The translations under genes were made by a program, and so were the position numbers. DNA of 47,472 nucleotides from Bradyrhizobium cenepequi (GTDB lineage Bacteria; Pseudomonadota; Alphaproteobacteria; Rhizobiales; Xanthobacteraceae): positions 1 to 47,472 of the forward strand of contig NZ_JAGKJI010000052.1 in the NCBI RefSeq assembly GCF_020329485.1, given 5' to 3'. Of this stretch, positions 24,465-32,672 are shown one piece after another. How positions within the stretch are numbered: the first letter of the stretch is position 1; the number at the start of each line of letters is the position of its first letter. The notes beneath the pieces were generated by a model. The model was given only the letters and a program-made list of their open reading frames with translations, had not been told where the DNA came from and did not search any database.

Positions 24465-26108
24465 TCACGCTATCTCCTCTTGGCTCATCCTCTCGGTGGA
24501 TGGCGATGTCCGGCCGGGCACGGCAGCGAGCAGCTCGCGCGTGTAGGGATGTTCGGGCGCCAAGAACAGCGCGGCTGCAGGCCTTAGTTCCACGATTTCG
24601 CCGCGCTGCATCACCGCGATCCGGTCGCAGATTTGCGCGGCGACGCGCAGATCGTGGGTGATGAACAGCATCGACAGCCCAAGCCGCGCTTTGAGGTCTT
24701 CGAGCAGATTGAGCACCTGCGCCTGTACCGAAACATCGAGCGCGGAAACCGCTTCGTCCGCGACCAGGATCTCCGGCTCGAGCGCCAGCGCGCGGGCGAT
24801 TCCGATGCGCTGGCGCTGGCCGCCGGAAAATTCGTGCGGAAAGCGATCCATCGCGTTGGCGTTGAGGCCGACCATGCCGAGCAGGTCGCGGGCGCGCTGC
24901 CGCGCGACGTCTGGATCGATGCCATGCGCGATCGGCCCGTCCGCGATGATGTTGCCGACCCTGCGGCGGGGATTGAGCGAGGCGAACGGATCCTGGAAGA
25001 TCATCTGGATACGGCTGCGCTCCTTGCGCAATTCCTTGCCGCCGATCGCGGTGAAGTTGGTATCGCCGACGCGGACCGTCCCCTGGTCCGGCTCGATCAG
25101 GCGCATGACGAGGCGCGCGACCGAGGATTTTCCGGAGCCGGATTCGCCGACGAGGCCGAGCGTCTCGCCCTGCAGGATATTGAAGTTGATGGCCTTGGCC
25201 GCCTGCACGCGGCGCTCCGGCCGGAACCAGCCGCCGCCGGAGACGTAGGTCTTGTCGAGGCCGATCACCTCGACTGCCTTGGGACGGTCGGTAAGGGGAG
25301 CGCGCTGCGGCGGCTGCATCGAGGGGACGGCGGCGAGCAGGGCGCGTGTGTAGGGATGCTGCGGAAGCTGCAGCACGTCATCGGCCGAGCCCTGTTCGAC
25401 CACCTTGCCGTGCTGCAGCACGACCACGCGGTCGGCGATATCGGCGACGACGCCGAAATCATGGGTGATGAACATCACCGCCATGTTGCGGCGGCGCTGC
25501 AGGTCGCGGATCAGCTTCAGGATCTGCGCCTGCGTGGTGACATCGAGCGCGGTGGTCGGTTCATCCGCGACCAGCACCGCCGGCTCGAGCGCGAGCGCCA
25601 TTGCGATCATCGCGCGCTGACGCTGTCCGCCGGACAATTGGTGCGGATAGGCGCGCACCGAACGTTCGGGGTTGGGCAGGCCGACCTCGCGCAGGAGATT
25701 GAGCGCCTTGTGCCGGCGGTCCTTCGGCGTCAGCAGACCGTGCGCCTCGAACATCTCGGCGATCTGGTCGCCGATCCGCATCAAGGGATTGAGCGCGGTC
25801 ATCGGCTCCTGGAACACCATCGCCATGTGGCGGCCGCGCAGGCCGAGCCATTTGTGCTCATCGAGTTGCAGCAGATTCTGCCCCTCGAAGAGAATCTCGC
25901 CGGCCTCGCGGCCGATCGTATCGGGAAGGAGGCCCATCAAAGCGTGGGCGCACATCGACTTGCCGGAGCCGGACTCACCGACCACGCACAGGATCTTGCC
26001 GGGGATAAGATCGAACGACACGCCGTCGACCGCGTAGGCGCGGTCGGCGCCGGACGGCAGCGCGAGTTTGAGGTCCTTGATGACGACGATCGGTTTGCTC
26101 TCGGACAT
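24465..26108 (-). CDS. Fused double ATPase of a peptide/nickel-type ABC transporter
   Basis: The true start is the ATG at 26108 (MSESKPIVVIKDLKLALP), giving 547 residues; the longer open frame upstream is a shadow of the permease gene. Two complete nucleotide-binding domains of the DppD/DppF type are fused. The first has Walker A GESGSGKS at residues 44-51 and signature LSGGQRQRAMIAMALALEP; the second has another GESGSGKS in the second half and FSGGQRQRIGIARALALEP, each followed by a Walker B ending in DEPTTALD or DEAVSALD. It powers uptake through the two permeases encoded just upstream with a two-base gap. Probable substrates are peptides or similar cations. Confidence 0.9.
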   Translation of the reverse strand: MSESKPIVVIKDLKLALPSGADRAYAVDGVSFDLIPGKILCVVGESGSGKSMCAHALMGLLPDTIGREAGEILFEGQNLLQLDEHKWLGLRGRHMAMVFQEPMTALNPLMRIGDQIAEMFEAHGLLTPKDRRHKALNLLREVGLPNPERSVRAYPHQLSGGQRQRAMIAMALALEPAVLVADEPTTALDVTTQAQILKLIRDLQRRRNMAVMFITHDFGVVADIADRVVVLQHGKVVEQGSADDVLQLPQHPYTRALLAAVPSMQPPQRAPLTDRPKAVEVIGLDKTYVSGGGWFRPERRVQAAKAINFNILQGETLGLVGESGSGKSSVARLVMRLIEPDQGTVRVGDTNFTAIGGKELRKERSRIQMIFQDPFASLNPRRRVGNIIADGPIAHGIDPDVARQRARDLLGMVGLNANAMDRFPHEFSGGQRQRIGIARALALEPEILVADEAVSALDVSVQAQVLNLLEDLKARLGLSMLFITHDLRVAAQICDRIAVMQRGEIVELRPAAALFLAPEHPYTRELLAAVPGRTSPSTERMSQEEIA

Positions 26109-26110
26109 GC

Positions 26111-26950
26111 TCAGCGTCCCTCCTTGTTGAGGCGCGGATTGAGCGCGTCGTTGAGGCCTTCGCCGATCAGGTTCAGCGCCAGCACCGAAACCAGGATGGC
26201 GATCCCGGGAAACACCGTGATCCACCAGGCCTGCCGGATCACGGTGCGGCCGGCGCCGACCATGTAGCCCCATGACATCAGATTGGGATCGCCAAGGCCG
26301 AGGAAGGAGAGCGAGGACTCCAGGAGGATTGCGGTCGCCACCATCAGCGAAGCCAGCACGATGACGGGCGAGAGCGCATTGGGGAGGATCTCGCGCCAGA
26401 TGATCCAGCGATGGCTCTGTCCCGTGACGATCGCGGCCTGCACATATTCGCGGGTGCGCAGCGACAGCACCTCGCCGCGTACCAGCCGCGCCACCGGCGG
26501 CCAGCTCACGATCGCGATCGCCAGCACGATCGAGACGATCGAAGGCTGCATGATCGCCACCAGCACGATCGCGAGCGCAAAACTCGGCACGGTCTGGAAG
26601 AATTCGGTGAAGCGCATCAGGGCATCGCCAATCCGGCCGCCGAAATAGCCGGCGAGGGCGCCTACGGGAATGCCGACGGCGAGTGCCGCGAGCGTCGAGA
26701 CCAGCCCAACCAACAGCGAGACGCGCGCGCCATAGATGATGCCGGCGAACACGTCGCGGCCGAGCGCGTCGGTGCCGAGCGGCAGGGCTGATATCGTGAA
26801 CGGCGGCAGGAACGGCCGCTGCACCATGCGCCAGGGCGAGTTCGGAAACACTATCGGTCCGAACAGCGCCACCGCGATCGCGGCCAGGAGAATGATGGAG
26901 CCGATCAATCCGCCGGGATTGCGCAGCAATAGCTTCCAGAACCGCTTCAT
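26111..26950 (-). CDS. DppC-type ABC transporter permease
   Basis: A 279-residue inner-membrane protein with about six helices. The N-terminal NPGGLIGSIILLAAIAVALFGPIVFP and LPLGTDALGRDVFAGIIYGARVSLLVG are diagnostic of the DppC/OppC subfamily, and the coupling loop EYVQAAIVTGQSHRWIIWREILPNALSPVIV is intact. It starts with a four-base ATGA-type overlap with the DppB-type gene and is followed two bases later by the ATPase gene, so the three are one operon. Confidence 0.9.
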   Translation of the reverse strand: MKRFWKLLLRNPGGLIGSIILLAAIAVALFGPIVFPNSPWRMVQRPFLPPFTISALPLGTDALGRDVFAGIIYGARVSLLVGLVSTLAALAVGIPVGALAGYFGGRIGDALMRFTEFFQTVPSFALAIVLVAIMQPSIVSIVLAIAIVSWPPVARLVRGEVLSLRTREYVQAAIVTGQSHRWIIWREILPNALSPVIVLASLMVATAILLESSLSFLGLGDPNLMSWGYMVGAGRTVIRQAWWITVFPGIAILVSVLALNLIGEGLNDALNPRLNKEGR

Positions 26951-27918
26951 GCCGCAAACTCGATCCGCGGATCGACCGAGCGGTAGATCAGGTCGGTGAT
27001 CAAGTTGAAGGCCAGCACCATCGCCGAACAGACGACGAAGACGCCGAGCAGGAGGTTATAGTCGCGCTGCAGTAACGCCTCATACATCAGGCGGCCGATG
27101 CCGGGCCAGGCGAACACGGTCTCGGTCAACACAGCGCCACCGACCAGCGTGCCCGCCTGCAGGCCTGCGAGCGTCACGACGGGCAGCAGCGCGTTGCGCA
27201 GGACGTGGCGGCGCTGGATCACCGCGTCACGCAAGCCCTTGGCGCGCGCGGTCTTGACGAAATCGAGCCGCTTCACCTCCAGCATCGAGGCGCGCGTCAT
27301 GCGGGTGTAGGTCGCCATGAAGAACAGGCCGATCGTCATCGCCGGCAGGATCAGATGCGCGCCGACGTCGAGCACGTGGGCGAAGCCGGTGTAGTTGGCG
27401 CCGACCGTCTCGTAGCCGAAGCTCGGCAGCCAATCCATCGTCACGGAGAAGAGCAGGATCGCCATCAGTGCGACCCAGAACAATGGCGTGGCGTAGAAGA
27501 TCAGCGCCAATATCGTGATTGCGGTATCGGCCCAGGTACCTGCACGTCGCGCAGCCAGTATTCCGAACAGCACGCCTGATAGCAGCGAGATCGCAAACGC
27601 CGTTCCGGTCAGCAGCAGCGTTGCCGGCAATCGCTCGAGGATCAATTGTGACACCGGCGCTTGCTGGCGGAAGGAGAAGCCGAGGTCGAGGGTGGCGATG
27701 CCCTTCACATACCGATAGAGCTGCACGGGCAATGGCTGATCGAGACCGAATTTCTCGCGGAGCTGCGCGACGAAGAGTTGATCGCTGGCGCCGGCTTCTC
27801 CTGCCATCACCACCGCGGGGTCCCCGGGTGCGAGCCGGATCAGGAAGAAGTTCAACACGACGATCGCGAGCAGGACGACGATCGCCTTCATAATTCGTTG
27901 CGCGATGAATGCGAGCAT
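26947..27918 (-). CDS. DppB-type ABC transporter permease
   Basis: A 323-residue inner-membrane protein. MLAFIAQRIMKAIVVLLAIVVLNFFLIRLAPGDPA is the usual first helix and GDP loop of DppB/OppB permeases, and the coupling region LDFVKTARAKGLRDAVIQRRHVLRNALLPVV is conserved. It is first in the permease-permease-ATPase operon. No periplasmic binding-protein gene is found on either side, which is unusual because binding-protein genes normally head such operons; one must be supplied from elsewhere. The operon diverges from the deacetylase gene over a 226-base region. Confidence 0.9.
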   Translation of the reverse strand: MLAFIAQRIMKAIVVLLAIVVLNFFLIRLAPGDPAVVMAGEAGASDQLFVAQLREKFGLDQPLPVQLYRYVKGIATLDLGFSFRQQAPVSQLILERLPATLLLTGTAFAISLLSGVLFGILAARRAGTWADTAITILALIFYATPLFWVALMAILLFSVTMDWLPSFGYETVGANYTGFAHVLDVGAHLILPAMTIGLFFMATYTRMTRASMLEVKRLDFVKTARAKGLRDAVIQRRHVLRNALLPVVTLAGLQAGTLVGGAVLTETVFAWPGIGRLMYEALLQRDYNLLLGVFVVCSAMVLAFNLITDLIYRSVDPRIEFAA

Positions 27919-28144
27919 CGGAACCTTTCAGCTCGTTCGGGGAGACGATACAGCCGCGGATCTTGGAGGCGGTCGTCGCTCTCGATTCAACGGGTCTGAC
28001 CTGGCGGGGCAAGGTTAAACTCTCGGCAGTCGGCGCTTAAGGAATGAACAGGAGCGAGTGCATCCTTTTCGCACCGGGCGGCTTTTGCGATTCGGGCGGT
28101 TCTATGCAAGGGATGTTCCCATCTCCAATGATGGGAGCCTCCTG

Positions 28145-29170
28145 GTGAAGGCCGTCTATACCGAACTGCATCGCAGCCATGATCCGCAATTCTTCCTGGT
28201 CCGTGGTGTCGTCAAGCGCACCACTGAGCAACCCGAGCGCGCCGACCGACTGCTCACGGGGCTGAAGGCGGGCAAGCACCAACTGGTCGAGCCGACCGTG
28301 TTCGGGCAGGGGCCGCGGGCGCGAGTGCACAGCGCCGAATACCTCAGCTTCCTCGCGGAAGCGTGGGACGCCTGGTCGGCACTTGGCGATGCGGGACCCG
28401 AGATGATCGGCAACATCCATCCGGTACGAAATGCCGCCACCTATCCGACCCATATCATCGGCCGGCTCGGCTGGCACACGGCCGACACCGCCGCGCCGAT
28501 CGGGCCGGGCACCTGGGCCGCCGCCTGCGCTGCGACCGATGTCGCGGCGACCGCGGCGCAGATGGTCATGGAGGGCGAGGATGCCGTCTACGCACTTTGC
28601 CGTCCGCCCGGCCATCATGCGTACCGCGATATCGCCGGCGGTTTCTGTTTCCTCAACAACAGCGCGGTGGCCGCGGCGCATCTGCGCCTGATGCATGAGC
28701 GCGTCGCGATCCTCGACGTCGATGTCCATCACGGCAATGGCACCCAGGGCGTCTTCTACGAGCGAGGTGACGTGCTGACGGTGTCGATCCATGCCGATCC
28801 GTCCGCCTTCTATCCGTTCGTCTGGGGTTACGCCCATGAGCGCGGCGTCGGTCCGGGGCTCGGCACCAATCTCAACATCCCGCTGCCGATCGGCACCGGC
28901 AACGACGGCTACCTCACGGCGCTCGCGACGGCGCAGAAGACGATCGAGGCCTTCGCGCCCGGCGCACTCGTCGTCGCGCTCGGTCTCGATGCCTCCGAGC
29001 ACGATCCGCTGGCAGGCCTTGCCGTCACCACGGAAGGCTTTCGCCGCATCGGCGCCGCGATCGCGCGGATCGGGCTGCCGACGGTGTTCGTGCAGGAAGG
29101 CGGCTATCTCTCCGACATCCTCGGCGCGAATTTGACCGCGGTGCTCGGCGGGTTTGAAGCGGCGAGGTAA
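28145..29170 (+). CDS. Histone-deacetylase-family protein, acetylpolyamine amidohydrolase-like
   Basis: I choose the GTG at 28145 (GGGAGC nine bases upstream; product MKAVYTELHRSHDPQFF), giving 341 residues. Zinc and catalytic residues are visible: His-157 and His-158 in RPPGHHAY, Asp-193 and His-195 in LDVDVHHGNG, and the later Asp in LGLDASEHDPL; GFCFLNNSAVAA fits the active-site rim. ERGVGPGLGTNLNIPLP is typical of the class II/acetylpolyamine group. It would remove acetyl or related acyl groups from a small amine substrate in the cytoplasm. The divergent ABC operon may import that amine (inference). Confidence 0.85.
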   Translation: MKAVYTELHRSHDPQFFLVRGVVKRTTEQPERADRLLTGLKAGKHQLVEPTVFGQGPRARVHSAEYLSFLAEAWDAWSALGDAGPEMIGNIHPVRNAATYPTHIIGRLGWHTADTAAPIGPGTWAAACAATDVAATAAQMVMEGEDAVYALCRPPGHHAYRDIAGGFCFLNNSAVAAAHLRLMHERVAILDVDVHHGNGTQGVFYERGDVLTVSIHADPSAFYPFVWGYAHERGVGPGLGTNLNIPLPIGTGNDGYLTALATAQKTIEAFAPGALVVALGLDASEHDPLAGLAVTTEGFRRIGAAIARIGLPTVFVQEGGYLSDILGANLTAVLGGFEAAR

Positions 29171-29190
29171 GTTCAGCAACGCCGTAGTGG

Positions 29191-29309
29191 CGTAGGGTGG
29201 GCAAAGCGAAGCGTGCCCACCCATCAAGCAATCCGCTCGCGATGGTGGGCACGCTTCCGTCTGAGCATGTTTGAGCGTCTGTGCGTGAAGTCGCTTTGCC
29301 CACCCTACG
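29191..29309. repeat. MITE-like element with 19-base perfect inverted ends
   Basis: The ends CGTAGGGTGGGCAAAGCGA and TCGCTTTGCCCACCCTACG are exact reverse complements, and the centre has a nested inverted pair (GCGTGCCCACC / GGTGGGCACGC). The 119-base unit has no coding capacity. It resembles a widespread Bradyrhizobium intergenic repeat family (general knowledge). It lies between the deacetylase gene and the tetR gene, whose stops converge here. Confidence 0.75.
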
Positions 29310-29374
29310 ACATCGGCGCGCTTGGCATGTTCTCTGCACGTCATTGCGAGCGGAGGGAGAGATCGTCGTACAGA

Positions 29375-30010
29375 TCAGCGCTCTTGCTCCGCCGCCTTGA
29401 TCGCGAGTGACAGGCTTAGTTTGATCTGCGCGACCATGTCGTCGAGCAGTTCTTCGCGCGTGGTCTCGGCGAGCTGGCCGGTGAGCAGGCCTTGCTCGGC
29501 GAGCATCACGACGCCGTGCAGCGCGGCCCAGATCTGCAGCGCGTGACGCTCGCGCAGGAGGCCGACCGCCGGCGACTCCAAAGCTTCGAGGAGCAGGCCG
29601 AACGTCTCCATCGAGGCGCTGTGCAGCTCGCTGTCCTTTGGCGAACAGGCCATCACGCGTGAGGCGAACATCAGGCGGTAGATGCCGTGTCGGCGCAAGC
29701 CGAAGGTGAGGGCAGCTCGCGCGAAGCGCGAGAGCTTGGTCTGCTTCGATGGTCCGTTGATTGCATCGCGCAGCGTTGCGTTGAACTGGCGAAAGGCTTC
29801 TGCCGTGACGGCCGACAACAGCGCCTCGCGGTCGGCGAAATGCCGGTAGGGGGCGGGCTGCGAGACGCGAAGCTTCTTGGCGAGTGCACTGATGTTGACG
29901 GCCTCGGGGCCGCCGAGTTCCGCTTCCCGCAGTGCGGCGTGCACCAGGGCGTCGCGGAGATCGCCATGGTGATAGGCATTTTGCGGCTTGCGGGCGAGGC
30001 GTGTTCCCAT
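29375..30010 (-). CDS. TetR/AcrR-family transcriptional regulator
   Basis: From the ATG at 30010 this is a 211-residue regulator. Residues ~10-60 are the TetR helix-turn-helix (YHHGDLRDALVHAALREAEL, VNISALAKKLRVSQPAPYRHFADREALLSAVTAEAF), and the C-terminal helices fit the TetR_C/WHG ligand domain (FARAALTFGLRRHGIYRLMFA, LQIWAALHGVVMLAEQGLL). The gene is divergent from the ferredoxin-P450 pair across 172 bases, so it probably represses that pair until a hydrophobic ligand binds. The longer frame upstream lacks support. Confidence 0.85.
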   Translation of the reverse strand: MGTRLARKPQNAYHHGDLRDALVHAALREAELGGPEAVNISALAKKLRVSQPAPYRHFADREALLSAVTAEAFRQFNATLRDAINGPSKQTKLSRFARAALTFGLRRHGIYRLMFASRVMACSPKDSELHSASMETFGLLLEALESPAVGLLRERHALQIWAALHGVVMLAEQGLLTGQLAETTREELLDDMVAQIKLSLSLAIKAAEQER

Positions 30011-30038
30011 CTCAATGTGATAGGCTATAACTTTTCGC

Positions 30039-30068
30039 TTGACAGCACAACCGGACCGCGAATGTAAT
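30039..30068 (+). promoter_or_regulatory. Candidate sigma-70 promoter for the ferredoxin-P450 genes
   Basis: TTGACA at 30039-30044 and TGTAAT at 30063-30068 are separated by 18 bases. The -10 element is about 115 bases before the ferredoxin ATG. The site sits inside the tetR/ferredoxin divergent region, where TetR binding would block it. Confidence 0.45.
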
Positions 30069-30182
30069 GGCTCTAATTCGAGACGTGGCCGAAGCAAGCC
30101 GCGTCCGCCGAGAAGCCGAGGAACGCCCGTCCGCACATCGAGCCCCGCGCATCGATGCCGCACACGGCAGGGAAGCGTCCGC

Positions 30183-30392
30183 ATGTCCGGAAAGCTGAAG
30201 ATCCACGTCGACCAGGATAAGTGCCAGGGACACGCGCGCTGCAACGCGCTCGCGCCCGAACTGTTCGATCTCGACGAATATGGCAATGCGCATGAGCACG
30301 GCGATGGCCATGTGCCTGAAGGGCTCGAGGACAAGGCCTATCTCGCCCAAACCAACTGCCCGGAATTCGCGATCGAAGTCATCGAGGAGTGA
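30183..30392 (+). CDS. P450-associated small ferredoxin (probable [3Fe-4S])
   Basis: The ATG at 30183 gives 69 residues. Three Cys are placed as in actinobacterial and rhizobial P450 ferredoxins: C14 and C20 in DKCQGHARCNALAPELFDLD, and one in NCPEFAIEVIEE near the end. The residue replacing the fourth Cys of a cubane cluster is not Cys, which indicates a three-iron cluster. It would pass single electrons to the cytochrome P450 encoded 68 bases downstream. No ferredoxin reductase gene is in the window. Rather acidic and soluble. Confidence 0.85.
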   Translation: MSGKLKIHVDQDKCQGHARCNALAPELFDLDEYGNAHEHGDGHVPEGLEDKAYLAQTNCPEFAIEVIEE

Positions 30393-30460
30393 GGCGCGCA
30401 GTCGAACCGCCGCCTTCATCCACACTTGATCTGAATGAACACAGCGGAAGGAAATTGCCG

Positions 30461-31681
30461 ATGTCCGATTCCGTCAGCATGATGCCCGAACACCCGCCGG
30501 TGACCGACTGGATCCGTGATTTCGACCACACCGATCCGACCTGGACCGAGAATCCGTTTCCGATCTGGGAGCAGTTGCGCGCAGCCTCGCCAGTGGTTCA
30601 CACCGAGCGCTTCCTCGGCTGCTATATGCCGACCACCTATGAGGCGGTGAAGCAGATCGCCTACGACACCGAGCATTTCTCCTCCCGTCGCATCATCGTG
30701 CGCGACGTACGGCCGGAGATCACCGCGACCTCGCCTCCGATCACATCCGATCCGCCGGAGCACAAGCCGGCCAAGCAATTGCTGCTGCCTCCCTTCACGC
30801 CCGACGCGATGAAGAAACTGGAGCCGCGGGTAAGAGCGATCTGCAACGAACTGATCGACGAATTCATCGCCGACGGAAAATGCGACGCCGCCGCACGTTA
30901 CACCAAGCATATTCCGGTGCGCGCCATCGCCCATATGCTTGGGATCCCCGAGCAGGACGGCGATCTCTTCATCAAGTGGATCCACGAGGTCCTTGAACTC
31001 GGCATCAAGGATCACGGCACGCTGATGCGTGCGATCGAGGACATGAGCGCCTATTTTGCCGGCCATATCAACGAGCGCAAGGACAAGCCGAGCGACGATC
31101 TGATCACGACGTTGATGAATGCGAAGGACAAGGACGGCAAGCCATTGTCGGACGCCCACGTGCTCGGCGCGCTGCGGCTGCTTTTGATCGCAGGGATCGA
31201 TACCACCTGGAGCGCGATCGGCTCCTCGCTCTGGCATCTTGCGAAAACGCCCGCGGACCGCGAGCGCCTGGTCGCCGAACCGGAATTGATGCCGAGCGCG
31301 ATCGAGGAATTCTTGCGCGCCTATTCGCCGGTCACGATGGCGCGCGAGGTGGTGAAGGAAACCACAATCAGCGGCTGCCCGGTCAGGCCCGGCAATATGG
31401 TGCTGTTGTCGTTCCCCGCCGCCAACCGCGACCCCACGGTGTTCCCCGATGCCGACAAGGTGGTGATCGACCGCAAGGAGAATCGCCACGCCGCCTTCGG
31501 CCTCGGCATCCATCGCTGCGTCGGCTCGAACCTCGCACGCATGGAAATGACAGTCGCGATCGAGGAGTGGCTGAAGCGGATTCCCGACTTCCGTCTCGAT
31601 CCCGCCGGCAAGGTGACGTGGTCGGAAGGCACCGTCCGCGGCCCACGCGCGCTGCCGCTCTTGTTCGGTGCAGCGGGCTGA
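30461..31681 (+). CDS. Cytochrome P450
   Basis: The ATG at 30461 (GGAAGGAAA upstream) gives 406 residues, normal for soluble bacterial P450s. The oxygen-activating I-helix motif AGIDTTWS begins at residue 244, the ExxR helix is in PSAIEEFLRAYSPV, and the haem ligand is Cys-353 in FGLGIHRCVGSNLARME. The order FSSRRIIVRDVRPEITATSPPITSDPPEH resembles CYP families acting on small aromatic or terpenoid compounds, but I cannot assign a family. Electrons come from the upstream ferredoxin. Expression is probably controlled by the divergent TetR protein. Confidence 0.9.
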   Translation: MSDSVSMMPEHPPVTDWIRDFDHTDPTWTENPFPIWEQLRAASPVVHTERFLGCYMPTTYEAVKQIAYDTEHFSSRRIIVRDVRPEITATSPPITSDPPEHKPAKQLLLPPFTPDAMKKLEPRVRAICNELIDEFIADGKCDAAARYTKHIPVRAIAHMLGIPEQDGDLFIKWIHEVLELGIKDHGTLMRAIEDMSAYFAGHINERKDKPSDDLITTLMNAKDKDGKPLSDAHVLGALRLLLIAGIDTTWSAIGSSLWHLAKTPADRERLVAEPELMPSAIEEFLRAYSPVTMAREVVKETTISGCPVRPGNMVLLSFPAANRDPTVFPDADKVVIDRKENRHAAFGLGIHRCVGSNLARMEMTVAIEEWLKRIPDFRLDPAGKVTWSEGTVRGPRALPLLFGAAG

Positions 31682-31725
31682 GCTTCCGCGAAGAGTTAGT
31701 GACGTTCGGATTGTGCCGCATCGTC

Positions 31726-31847
31726 CACCTCTCCCACAGGGAGAGGTCGGATCGCGTCAGCGATCCGGGTGAGGGGAGGTGCTCTATCGAGTGACCGAAA
31801 CCCCTCACCCGGCGCTTCGCGCCGACCTCTCCCTATGGGAGAGGTGA
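31726..31847. repeat. Paired inverted intergenic repeat (CTCTCCC / GGGTGAGGGG family)
   Basis: Left half CACCTCTCCCACAGGGAGAG followed by a GATCGC hairpin and GGGTGAGGGG; right half CCCCTCACCC, a GGCGC hairpin, then ACCTCTCCC and GGGAGAGGTG. The two halves are inverted copies separated by about 24 bases. It lies between the stops of the P450 and fixK2 genes and would fold into a large cruciform. Related units occur at 35963-36136 and 39851-39976. Confidence 0.75.
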
Positions 31848-31876
31848 AGACTGACGCCGTGTGAGATTACGCCAAA

Positions 31877-32569
31877 TCAAATGTCCATGTTGCGCAGGCG
31901 CTGGCGGTTGCGGAGCACGATCTGGCGGGCGCCGGAGAAGCCGAGCACGCCTTCGTCGTTCAGTTGCGACAGCGCGCGGGAAACCGTCTCCAGCGTCAGT
32001 CCGAGATAATCGCCGATATCGCGCCGGCACATCGGCAGCGCCATCATGCCGGCGACCGCAAGGCGGCGGTCCATCTCCAGGAGGAAATTCGCGACCCGCT
32101 CCATGGCGCTCTTGCGGCCGAGCAGGAGCATGTGTTCTTCGGCGTGCTTGAGATCATCAGCCGTCATGGTCCAGAGCTTGTGGGCGACCTGGACATCGGT
32201 GCCGGCTGCCTGTTCGAGGCTGCGGCGCTTTACCAGCCGCACGGAGGTGTCGATGATGGCTTCCGCGGCCAGCCGGTGCTTGATGCCGGACTCGAGCCCG
32301 AAGACATCGCCGGGCAGATGGAATGCGCCGATCTGGCGCCGGCCGTCGGAGAGCAGCTTGTAGGTGCGCACCGCGCCGCGGATCACCTGGTAGACGTATT
32401 CCGCCGGCTCGTCCTCGCCGTAGATTTCCTCGTCTTTCCGGTAGGTGAATTCGGTCGCGATCAGGCCGGCATGTCCGGCAAGGCCGCAAAATGGCTCGGA
32501 GGACGGAAGGGGGCCCGGGACAACCCTGTTGATGTTGAGGGAAGGGGCGGCGGTCGACTGGGTGAGCAT
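31877..32569 (-). CDS. fixK2: FixK2-type Crp/Fnr transcriptional regulator
   Basis: From the ATG at 32569 the protein has 230 residues. Residues ~25-140 are a cNMP-type beta-roll without the N-terminal Cys cluster of FNR, and ~165-220 a winged helix (CRRDIGDYLGLTLETVSRALSQLNDEGVLGF). Cys-181 at the start of that region corresponds to the oxidation-sensitive Cys-183 of Bradyrhizobium FixK2. The protein activates microaerobic genes by binding TTGA-N6-TCAA boxes; it needs no oxygen-sensing cluster because FixLJ controls its synthesis. Gene order fixK2, receiver, fixJ, fixL is the Bradyrhizobium one. Upstream lies a symmetric region that could hold the FixJ site. Confidence 0.9.
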   Translation of the reverse strand: MLTQSTAAPSLNINRVVPGPLPSSEPFCGLAGHAGLIATEFTYRKDEEIYGEDEPAEYVYQVIRGAVRTYKLLSDGRRQIGAFHLPGDVFGLESGIKHRLAAEAIIDTSVRLVKRRSLEQAAGTDVQVAHKLWTMTADDLKHAEEHMLLLGRKSAMERVANFLLEMDRRLAVAGMMALPMCRRDIGDYLGLTLETVSRALSQLNDEGVLGFSGARQIVLRNRQRLRNMDI

Positions 32570-32639
32570 GAGCCATCTCCTGTGCAGCGGATGGCCTTTG
32601 GTACGCGGAACAAGCGAACGCGGAAATTTCGCTTCATGC

Positions 32640-32672
32640 CGTAAGGGCAAGCCCTTACGTAGAATTACGTAG
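32640..32672. promoter_or_regulatory. Candidate FixJ-binding region upstream of fixK2
   Basis: A perfect nine-base inverted repeat CGTAAGGGC-AA-GCCCTTACG (32640-32659) is directly followed by a second TACGTA element in AATTACGTAG. TACGTA/GTAAG elements recall FixJ sites described for fixK promoters. The region begins 70 bases upstream of the fixK2 ATG, as expected for an activator site. Assignment by position and motif memory only. Confidence 0.45.

Noticed and set aside
24633..26267. A 544-codon plus-strand open frame over the ABC ATPase gene
   Set aside because: Mirror frame of the ATPase, which has all nucleotide-binding motifs on the minus strand.
26109..26957. N-terminal extension of the ABC ATPase frame up to 26957
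   Set aside because: Overlaps the DppC permease completely in another frame; the ATPase starts at 26108 with a normal sequence.
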